Below are positions 1 to 4,682 of a stretch of 8,158 nt of DNA, one piece after another (positions within the stretch are counted from its first letter, which is position 1; the number at the start of each line of letters is the position of its first letter). The translations under genes and the position numbers were made by a program. The DNA comes from ASMP01 sp964617015. GTDB lineage: Archaea > Nanobdellota > Nanobdellia > Pacearchaeales > GW2011-AR1. The stretch covers positions 1 to 8,158 of the forward strand of contig CAZTVG010000018.1 of the NCBI GenBank assembly GCA_964617015.1. The letters are read 5' to 3'. The notes under the pieces are model-generated. The model was not told the origin of the DNA and ran no database searches. It saw only the letters and a list, made by a program, of their open reading frames with translations.

Positions 1-260
1 TTGTTTTGGTGGATTTCTTTGCAGACTGGTGCATGCCCTGCATTATGATGGCTCCTGTTATTGATGAACTTTCTGAAAAATTCAGGGGAAAAATAAGGTT
101 TGCAAAAGTGAATGTTGATGAAAATCATGAGCTGGCACAGAAATTTAGTGTGGTGTCTATTCCTAATTTTGTTCTCTTCAAAGATGGTAAAGTTGCAGAG
201 CAATTTATGGGTGCAAGGTCTCTTGAAGATTTTTCAGATAAACTGGAAAAGCATATTTGA
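1..260 (+). CDS. thioredoxin family protein, 5'-truncated by window edge
   Basis: Small thiol-disulfide oxidoreductase, presumably cytosolic, that would reduce disulfides in client proteins. The reading frame enters from outside the window (first full codon GTT at 3-5, then LVDFFADW), so the TTG at 6 is an internal leucine, not a start. About 85 residues are visible and roughly 20 N-terminal ones (first strand and helix) are missing, judged against a usual length near 105. The redox motif is WCMPC (cysteines at 30-32 and 39-41), where classical thioredoxins have WCGPC. It is followed by the conserved helix, then KVNVDENHELAQKFSV and the cis-proline segment VSIPNFVLFKDG, then the closing helix ending at TGA 258-260. 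No signal peptide can be judged because the start is outside. The CMPC variant leaves the exact partner open, so no gene symbol is given. A T-run follows and the next gene is a tRNA, so it does not seem co-transcribed with downstream genes. Confidence 0.9.
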   Translation, partial: VLVDFFADWCMPCIMMAPVIDELSEKFRGKIRFAKVNVDENHELAQKFSVVSIPNFVLFKDGKVAEQFMGARSLEDFSDKLEKHI

Positions 261-315
261 AGATAATTTTGGGGTTTTAGCTGTGAAGAATATTTTAAGT
301 TAACTTATAATCCAC

Positions 316-321
316 TTTTTT
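316..321 (+). terminator. T6 tract, likely terminator of the thioredoxin transcript
   Basis: Six consecutive T lie 55 bases after the thioredoxin stop and before the TATA elements of the tRNA. Archaeal RNA polymerase commonly stops at such runs without a hairpin. This is inferred from position and composition only. Confidence 0.4.
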
Positions 322-340
322 ATTAATATCAGGCACTTCA

Positions 341-359
341 TATAAAAGATTTTTAAATA
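341..359 (+). promoter_or_regulatory. TATA elements upstream of tRNA-Lys
   Basis: Two overlapping-range TATA candidates are present: TATAAAAG at 341-348 and TTTAAATA at 352-359. With the usual archaeal spacing of about 26 bases from box centre to +1, starts would fall near 370 or near 381, so 55 to 70 bases of leader would precede the mature tRNA 5' end at 438. I see no TATA-like sequence at the position expected for a start directly at the tRNA. The leader would then need RNase P or another 5' processing activity. Confidence 0.55.
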
Positions 360-373
360 CAAACTTGTTTATT

Positions 374-421
374 CATCTGCAAAAGGCTCTGTGTCGGCCA
401 CGCATGGACGATGCAGTGACA
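374..421 (+). other. structured leader element: hairpin followed directly by ACA
   Basis: CATCTGCA (374-381) pairs with TGCAGTG (412-418) over seven base pairs if U376 is bulged out. The enclosed 30 bases can form a smaller hairpin, with CCA (398-400) pairing TGG (405-407) around CGCA. The trinucleotide ACA (419-421) follows the closing stem at once, as in archaeal H/ACA guide RNAs. At about 48 nt it is short for that class (usually 60 or more) and no kink-turn is evident. It could be a small RNA, a processed tRNA leader, or chance pairing. Confidence 0.2.
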
Positions 422-437
422 AATTTCAAAGAAATTT
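421..437 (+). repeat. perfect 7-bp inverted repeat abutting the tRNA 5' end
   Basis: AAATTTC (421-427), spacer AAA (428-430) and GAAATTT (431-437) form a perfect hairpin whose last base is next to G1 of the tRNA at 438. It would place a helix directly at the 5' processing site. Part of it (425-438) recurs almost exactly downstream of the tRNA at 585-597. Confidence 0.6.
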
Positions 438-476
438 GGCTCCGTAGCTCAGCTTGGTCAGAGCACTGGACTTTTA

Positions 477-537
477 TGAGGAGAACCAAGGTTCTCCCTA
501 CAATACCCTCTCCTTTTTGGAATGGGAAATCGAAGAG
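477..537 (+). other. tRNA intron with bulge-helix-bulge splice motif
   Basis: The boundaries follow from pairing. CTTT (471-474) pairs with GAAG (532-535) as C-G, U-A, U-A and U-G, forming the four-base central helix. Three-base bulges 475-477 and 536-538 flank it, and cleavage between the second and third base of each gives 476/477 and 537/538. This is the standard recognition structure of the archaeal splicing endonuclease. The inner helix is weak, with only G478-C531 and A479-U530 before mismatches, so the motif may be a relaxed form. The intron carries its own strong hairpin (480-497). I see no box C/D or H/ACA sequences inside it. Confidence 0.85.
480..497 (+). repeat. 8-bp inverted repeat inside the tRNA intron
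   Basis: GGAGAACC (480-487), AA, GGTTCTCC (490-497). In RNA it would be seven pairs closing a CAAG loop. It is near-identical in design to the hairpin at 1362-1377, which follows the rpoH stop. Confidence 0.7.
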
Positions 538-573
538 ATCCAGGTGTCGTGGGTTCAAATCCCACCGGAGCCA

Positions 574-578
574 TTTTT
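574..578 (+). terminator. T5 tract directly after tRNA-Lys
   Basis: Five T start at the first base after the discriminator A573. This is a likely archaeal T-run termination site, and it would leave a very short 3' trailer. Confidence 0.5.
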
Positions 579-581
579 ATG

Positions 582-604
582 TAATTCAAGAAATTTGTGA
601 ATTA
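582..604 (+). repeat. 7-bp inverted repeat downstream of tRNA-Lys
   Basis: TAATTCA (582-588) and TGAATTA (598-604) are perfect complements around the 9-base loop AGAAATTTG. The segment TTCAAGAAATTTG (585-597) matches TTCAAAGAAATTTG (425-438) upstream of the tRNA except for one missing A. It may assist termination or 3' processing of the tRNA transcript, or act on the next promoter, whose TATA box starts 16 bases further on. Confidence 0.5.
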
Positions 605-619
605 GGGATTAAAGCAAAG

Positions 620-627
620 TTTAAATT
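620..627 (+). promoter_or_regulatory. TATA box of the small membrane protein gene
   Basis: TTTAAATT is centred about 26 bases before the ATG at 649. A start at the usual distance would coincide with the ATG, giving a leaderless mRNA. The absence of any Shine-Dalgarno-like sequence before 649 fits this. Confidence 0.5.
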
Positions 628-648
628 GGAAGAACCTATTAGAGTATA

Positions 649-963
649 ATGGGAATAAGCTTAGTTATTTGGGGATTGATTCTTGATATTTTTGGGGTTT
701 TTATATTGGTTATGGTATCTATTTGGGACCCATCATATCAAAAGAGAGAAGATTTAAAGTGGTGGGAAAAAAGATATTCTTGGAGTGGGTGGAGACCTAT
801 CTTTAAGATACGTCCCCCTTCTAAAAAAGCATATTGGAGAATAAAATTGAACTGCATGGTATCAACGCGCGGATTTATGCCCCCTAAACATAAGTGGAAT
901 ACGATAGGATTCCTTTGTGTTTTAATAGGGTTTTTATTACAAATACTATTTTATCAGTCTTAA
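649..963 (+). CDS. uncharacterised Trp-rich protein with two membrane segments
   Basis: I do not recognise a family, and no function is assigned. The 104-residue product has an N-terminal hydrophobic stretch (about residues 2-26, ISLVIWGLILDIFGVFI and on) and a C-terminal one (about 85-102, TIGFLCVLIGFLLQILFY). Between them lies a strongly basic, aromatic loop of roughly 58 residues containing KWWEKRYSWSGW and RPPSKKAYW. By the positive-inside tendency this loop should face the cytoplasm, giving a hairpin topology. Eight tryptophans in 104 residues is high. The two cysteines (one in the loop, one in the second segment) do not form a motif. ATG 649 is the first possible start, because an in-frame TAG lies at 640-642. 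It stands alone between the tRNA and the polymerase operon with its own TATA box. Codon use resembles the neighbours. It is probably a real gene, given its length, matched hydrophobic ends and promoter spacing. Confidence 0.7.
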   Translation: MGISLVIWGLILDIFGVFILVMVSIWDPSYQKREDLKWWEKRYSWSGWRPIFKIRPPSKKAYWRIKLNCMVSTRGFMPPKHKWNTIGFLCVLIGFLLQILFYQS

Positions 964-997
964 TATTTCTGTTTAATAAGTCAATCAAAATTCAGAC

Positions 998-1002
998 TTT
1001 TT
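998..1002 (+). terminator. T5 tract after the membrane protein gene
   Basis: Five T lie 35 bases after the stop at 961-963. They are a weak candidate for T-run termination. The same bases also look partly TATA-like (TTTTTAAAC), so the role is uncertain. Confidence 0.25.
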
Positions 1003-1027
1003 AAACAAAGCCTAACCCATAGAAAGG

Positions 1028-1037
1028 TTTTTAAATA
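1028..1037 (+). promoter_or_regulatory. possible distal TATA box of the rpoH-rpoB-rpoA operon
   Basis: TTTTTAAATA is the same ten-base motif as at 350-359 before the tRNA. Use of it would start a transcript near 1059 with about 90 bases of untranslated leader before rpoH. Confidence 0.3.
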
Positions 1038-1106
1038 AAAATTTGGTATCTTTTATTATTGGTAAGTTATTAAAATTCACCCCTGGCTTTAAATTTCATC
1101 CAAAAA

Positions 1107-1114
1107 AATATAAA
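1107..1114 (+). promoter_or_regulatory. probable TATA box of the rpoH-rpoB-rpoA operon
   Basis: AATATAAA follows an A-rich stretch (TCCAAAAA) that could serve as the TFB recognition element. The predicted start near 1136 leaves only about 15 bases before the rpoH ATG at 1151. It is preferred over 1028-1037 because of this short spacing, typical of archaeal mRNAs. Confidence 0.5.
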
Positions 1115-1150
1115 TTCCCTTCAATAACTTAAAAACTTAAAACCTGGACT

Positions 1151-1360
1151 ATGCACATACTACATGCAAAACACATAAAACTGAAGGAAAAAGAGGTCCA
1201 GGATCTATTAAAAAAATTTAACATTTCTGAATCTCAGTTGCCAAAAATTCTTTCAGGAGATCCTGTTCTCCCCGAGGAGTATGAAACAGGGGATATTATA
1301 AAAATAGAAAGAAAAGAAGGAGATAAAATTAATACGTATTACAGGGTTGTTGTAGAATAA
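1151..1360 (+). CDS. rpoH: DNA-directed RNA polymerase subunit H (RpoH)
   Basis: Small RNA polymerase subunit found in archaea and homologous to the C-terminal domain of eukaryotic Rpb5; bacteria lack it. It sits on the lower jaw next to RpoA near entering DNA and contributes to open-complex formation. The 69 residues contain the expected pattern: a helical start with histidines (HILHAKHIKL), the helix KEVQDLLKKFNI, then QLPKILSGDPV, the turn YETGDIIKIERK and the closing strands TYYRVVVE. Length is close to that of other archaeal RpoH proteins (about 75-85), with the N-terminus slightly short. ATG 1151 places the conserved helix immediately after the start. No Shine-Dalgarno sequence precedes it. 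It is first in the conserved archaeal order rpoH-rpoB-rpoA and is separated from rpoB by 66 bases holding a hairpin and repeats. Confidence 0.96.
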   Translation: MHILHAKHIKLKEKEVQDLLKKFNISESQLPKILSGDPVLPEEYETGDIIKIERKEGDKINTYYRVVVE

Positions 1361-1361
1361 A

Positions 1362-1377
1362 GGAAACCAAGGTTTCC
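1362..1377 (+). repeat. 7-bp inverted repeat just after the rpoH stop
   Basis: GGAAACC (1362-1368), AA, GGTTTCC (1371-1377), starting one base after the TAA at 1358-1360. In RNA it forms six pairs closing a CAAG loop. It has no T-run after it, so a terminator role is unlikely. Processing, mRNA stability or attenuation between rpoH and rpoB are possible. It shares the core AACCAAGGTT with the tRNA intron hairpin. Confidence 0.65.
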
Positions 1378-1386
1378 ATATCAACC

Positions 1387-1421
1387 CATCTTAAGATGCA
1401 AGAAAACCCCTTAAGATACAA
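1387..1421 (+). repeat. palindrome and 12-base direct repeat before rpoB
   Basis: CTTAAGATGCAA (1390-1401) recurs as CTTAAGATACAA (1410-1421), offset by exactly 20 bases, about two helical turns. The first copy lies in a perfect 12-base palindrome, CATCTTAAGATG (1387-1398). The second copy ends five bases before the rpoB ATG. The arrangement resembles paired binding sites on one DNA face, or a duplicated translation-control element. No regulator is identified. Confidence 0.5.
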
Positions 1422-1426
1422 AAAAG

Positions 1427-4400
1427 ATGAAAAACAATAAACACATAATTGTAAAAAAGTATCTGGAAGAACATTCACTTGTTGAATCCAACATCATTTC
1501 CTTCAATAATTTCATTGAAAAAAGAATGCAGGAAATTGTGGATGAAATCTCAAAAAGCATCAACAATGAAGACTTTGAAATAAGTCTCGGGAAAATAAAT
1601 GTCGGAAAACCAAGAATCATTGAAGCTGACGGAAGCTCTTCTCTTGTTTCACCTGCCGAGGCAAAGCTCAGAAATTTGACTTATGCTGCTCCTGTTACTC
1701 TTGAGATTACTGTAAAAAAAGATGACCAGATTGATTCAGAAGTTGTTGAAATAGGCAAGATACCTATAATGGTAAAAAGCAAAGCCTGTAATAATTGTGA
1801 CATGTCCCGCGAGGAATTAATAAAAGGTTATTATGATCCTCTTGACCCCGGCGGTTATTTTATAATAAAAGGAAACGAAAGAGTCATGGTAATGACAGAA
1901 GACCTTGCGGAAAACCAGCCTTTTGTGGAAACAAACGCAAAAGGAAACTTAACTTTAAAGCTTTTCTCATTAAAAGGAACTTACAGAATTCCTGTACTGA
2001 TTTCAGAAAGTAAAGAAGGAATTCTTGATATTTCGTTTAGTAAATTCAAGGATATTCCTGCGGTAATTATTATTAAGGCATTAGGGATGATTAAAGAATC
2101 AGACATCCAGAAATACATCGGAAAAGAAACAGATTCGGTTATTGTCAATCTTTATGAATTTGTAAACATTTCAACAAAAGAAGATGCAATGATGTATATT
2201 TCTGAAAAGACAAACCTGCAGGGGACAAAGAAAGAAATTCTTGACAGAGTAAAGCAAAGAATTGACTCATATTTGTTTCCCCACATAGGCCAGGGCAAAG
2301 AAGACAGGATGAAAAAAGCCATAACACTCTGCAAACTAATAAAGCAATTCCTCCTTGCAAAAGAAAATCCCCAGTTAAGAACAGATAAAGACCATTATTC
2401 AAATAAGAGAGTAAGACTTTCAGGAGATCTTTTGGCAACTTTGTTCAGGGTTAATTTAGGAATTCTAATCCGTGATATTCAGTATTCTCTGCAAAAATCA
2501 GCAAAAAGGAAAAGATTCTTTTCCATAAAAATAATTGCAAAATCCACTCTTTTTTCTCACAGGGTTGAATCAGCAATTGCAACAGGGAGCTGGACTGGAG
2601 AGAGGTCAGGAATTACGCAAAACATGGACAAAACCAACTATCTTGCAACAATTTCCCAGCTCCAGAGAGTTTCAAGCATGCTTCCAAGCGACCAAGAAAA
2701 TTTTTTAGCGAGAACGCTTCATCCAACCCATTACGGAAGATTCTGTCCTATTGAGACTCCTGAAGGAACAGAAATCGGCTTAAGAAAAAATCTGGCAATT
2801 TTGGCTCAGGTATCTACAAGAACAAATCTTGATGAAAACAAATTCTTCAGTGACATGGAATCTGAAGGGCTTGACAAGGAAGGTGTTGAGGGAACAGAGG
2901 TTTTCTTTAATGGAAAATTTATGGGTAGTGTCAAGAATCCAGAGGAATTTGTAAAGAAAATAAAGGAAAAAAGAAGACGCTCTGAACTGCCTGTACAGAT
3001 GAATATCAGATATGATTTATATTTTCAAAACATTTTAATTTCAACAGAGCCAGGCAGGGTTTTAAGACCTTTGATAATTGTCGAAAATGGAAATTCAAGG
3101 ATGAAGAAAGAACATCTCTTAAGGCTGGAACAGGGAGAATTTACATGGAAAGATCTGATTAAAGAAGGATTAATTGAGTATCTTGATGCTTCAGAAGAAG
3201 AAAGTGCCTTGGTTGCTCTTTATGAAGAGGAAATCACACCTGAGCACACTCACCTGGAAATAGATTCAATAGATTTGTTTGGTGTCGTAACTTCTTTAGT
3301 TCCCTATGGAAACCATGACCAAAGTTCAAGGTTGAATCGTGGAAGTAAAACACAAAAGCAGTCCTTGGGTTTATATGCTGCAAATTATCTTTCAAGAATT
3401 GACACCGATGTAAGCATCCTTCAGTACCCGCAAAAACCGGTAGTAAGAAGTTTTGTTTATGATACTCTTAATAATTATCCTGCAGGACAGAACCTTGTCG
3501 TCGCTGTAATGACTTATGATGGATACAATATGGAAGATGCCCTGGTTTTTAACAAAGGAAGCCTTGATAGGGGAGTTGGAAGAAGTTTTTATTTCAAACC
3601 TTATTCTGCGGTTGAAATGAATTATGCCGGTGGCCTGAAAGATGAAATCGCGATTCCTGAAAAAGATGCATCAGGATACAAACTAGAAACGAGTTACAGA
3701 TTTCTTGAAAGCGATGGAATAGTTTACCCTGAAGCAGAAATCGGTGAAGGAGAAGTCTTGATTGGTAAGATATCCCCTCCAAAATTCCTGTCAGAAGCAA
3801 GGGAAATTTCTGTAAGAACAAAAAAAGAGTCAAGCATATACATGAAACAGGAAGAAAAAGGGACTATTGAATCTGTATTTATCACAGAAGATGAAGACGG
3901 AAACAAAATCGTTCAGGTAAAAACAAGGGATCAGAGAATTCCTGAGCTTGGAGACAAATTTGCTACTTCTCATGGCCAGAAAGGAGTTATTGGCATGCTT
4001 GCTGACGAGGAGGACGTACCCTTCACTTCAAAAGGAATCAGGCCAGATGTTATATTCAATCCCCACGGACTTCCAAGCAGGATGACTGTTGGCTATTTGC
4101 TCGAACTGATTGCAGGAAAAGTCGGATGCCTTAAGGGTGAAATAATGGATGGAACATCTTTCTCAGGAGCAAGCAAAGAAGAACTTGAAGAGCAGCTAAA
4201 AAAACTCGGATTTAGATATGACGGAAAAGAAACAATGTACAGCGGAATTACAGGAAAAAAGATGAATGCAAAAATTTTCATAGGAGATCTTTATTATCTA
4301 AAACTTAAACACATGGTTGGAAACAAGCTTCATGGAAGGGCTTCTGGAAAAGTTGCTTTGCTTACAAGGCAGCCAATAGAAGGCAGGTCAAGAGGTGGTG

Positions 4401-4681
4401 CTCTAAGACTCGGGGAGATGGAGCAACAGGCACTTGTTGCGCATGGTGCTTCTTTGCTGCTGAAAGAAAGGTATGATTCTGATAAAGTTGTTCTGCCTAT
4501 ATGCATAAGATGCGGAGCCGTTGCAATAGAAGACAATATCAGAAATAAAAAAATCTGTTCTGTGTGTGACAGCGAGGAAGTTGATTTTATTGAAGTTTCA
4601 TACGCATTCAAATTATTAATAGAAGAGCTCCAGGGGCTTCACATTCATACAACGTTTGGCCTAAAAAACAAATACGAATAA
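1427..4681 (+). CDS. rpoB: DNA-directed RNA polymerase subunit B, undivided (RpoB)
   Basis: Second-largest polymerase subunit. With RpoA it forms the catalytic cleft, binding the RNA-DNA hybrid and incoming nucleotide. The product is 1084 residues in one frame, close to the roughly 1120 of unsplit archaeal RpoB and unlike the B''/B' pair of many methanogens and haloarchaea. Visible in order: the N-terminal protrusion motif FNNFIEKRMQEIVDEI; DPLDPGGYFIIKGNERVMV (about 137-155) entering the lobe; fork motif RFCPIETPEGTEIGLRKN (438-455); YGNHDQSSR near the nucleotide site (R635); YAANYLSRIDTD; YDGYNMEDALVFNKG (699-705 region) of the hybrid-binding domain; HGQKGVIG (849-856) with active-centre lysine K852; NPHGLPSRMT; and the C-terminal zinc site C1026/C1029/C1044/C1047 in the part that meets the clamp. 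ATG 1427 starts where the conserved N-terminus begins. No Shine-Dalgarno is seen. Stop TAA 4679-4681 is one base from rpoA. Confidence 0.98.
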   Translation: MKNNKHIIVKKYLEEHSLVESNIISFNNFIEKRMQEIVDEISKSINNEDFEISLGKINVGKPRIIEADGSSSLVSPAEAKLRNLTYAAPVTLEITVKKDDQIDSEVVEIGKIPIMVKSKACNNCDMSREELIKGYYDPLDPGGYFIIKGNERVMVMTEDLAENQPFVETNAKGNLTLKLFSLKGTYRIPVLISESKEGILDISFSKFKDIPAVIIIKALGMIKESDIQKYIGKETDSVIVNLYEFVNISTKEDAMMYISEKTNLQGTKKEILDRVKQRIDSYLFPHIGQGKEDRMKKAITLCKLIKQFLLAKENPQLRTDKDHYSNKRVRLSGDLLATLFRVNLGILIRDIQYSLQKSAKRKRFFSIKIIAKSTLFSHRVESAIATGSWTGERSGITQNMDKTNYLATISQLQRVSSMLPSDQENFLARTLHPTHYGRFCPIETPEGTEIGLRKNLAILAQVSTRTNLDENKFFSDMESEGLDKEGVEGTEVFFNGKFMGSVKNPEEFVKKIKEKRRRSELPVQMNIRYDLYFQNILISTEPGRVLRPLIIVENGNSRMKKEHLLRLEQGEFTWKDLIKEGLIEYLDASEEESALVALYEEEITPEHTHLEIDSIDLFGVVTSLVPYGNHDQSSRLNRGSKTQKQSLGLYAANYLSRIDTDVSILQYPQKPVVRSFVYDTLNNYPAGQNLVVAVMTYDGYNMEDALVFNKGSLDRGVGRSFYFKPYSAVEMNYAGGLKDEIAIPEKDASGYKLETSYRFLESDGIVYPEAEIGEGEVLIGKISPPKFLSEAREISVRTKKESSIYMKQEEKGTIESVFITEDEDGNKIVQVKTRDQRIPELGDKFATSHGQKGVIGMLADEEDVPFTSKGIRPDVIFNPHGLPSRMTVGYLLELIAGKVGCLKGEIMDGTSFSGASKEELEEQLKKLGFRYDGKETMYSGITGKKMNAKIFIGDLYYLKLKHMVGNKLHGRASGKVALLTRQPIEGRSRGGALRLGEMEQQALVAHGASLLLKERYDSDKVVLPICIRCGAVAIEDNIRNKKICSVCDSEEVDFIEVSYAFKLLIEELQGLHIHTTFGLKNKYE

Positions 4682-4682
4682 G

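Larger units (their letters stand above)
438..573 (+). tRNA. tRNA-Lys(UUU) with a 61-nt intron at 37/38
   Basis: Delivers lysine to AAA and probably AAG codons. After removing 477-537 the RNA is 75 nt and folds as a full cloverleaf. The acceptor stem GGCTCCG (438-444) pairs all seven positions with CGGAGCC (566-572). The D arm is GCTC/GAGC with GG at 18-19 in the loop. The anticodon stem CTGGA (466-470) pairs with TCCAG (539-543), and the T arm is GTGGG/CCCAC around TTCAAAT. The spliced anticodon loop reads CTTTTAA, the standard lysine loop, with anticodon TTT at 473-475. The discriminator is A573 and CCA is not encoded, so the 3' end must be added by the CCA enzyme. The variable region is five bases. 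An intron just after position 37 is the canonical archaeal site. Confidence 0.93.
964..1150. other. non-coding spacer upstream of the polymerase operon
   Basis: This A+T-rich stretch of 187 bases has no credible coding frame. It contains a T5 tract (998-1002) that may end the upstream transcript and two TATA-like elements (1028-1037 and 1107-1114). I saw no structured RNA, box C/D motif or long repeat. The segment between the two TATA elements could be a long 5' leader or an unrecognised small RNA, but nothing specific supports either. Confidence 0.5.

Noticed and set aside
112..303. 63-codon + strand frame inside the thioredoxin gene
   Set aside because: It is an out-of-frame shadow of the thioredoxin coding sequence with no family features.
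374..604. Box C/D small RNA in the tRNA leader or intron
   Set aside because: I found no RUGAUGA with a matching CUGA at suitable spacing on either strand.
365..649. 94-codon + strand frame across the tRNA
   Set aside because: It runs through the leader, tRNA, intron and trailer, and its product looks like a translation of structured RNA. The tRNA explains the sequence.
267..701. Shared TTTTGGGGTTTT at 267-278 and around 690-701
   Set aside because: One copy is inside the codons of a hydrophobic membrane segment. A short low-complexity match like this is expected in such DNA.
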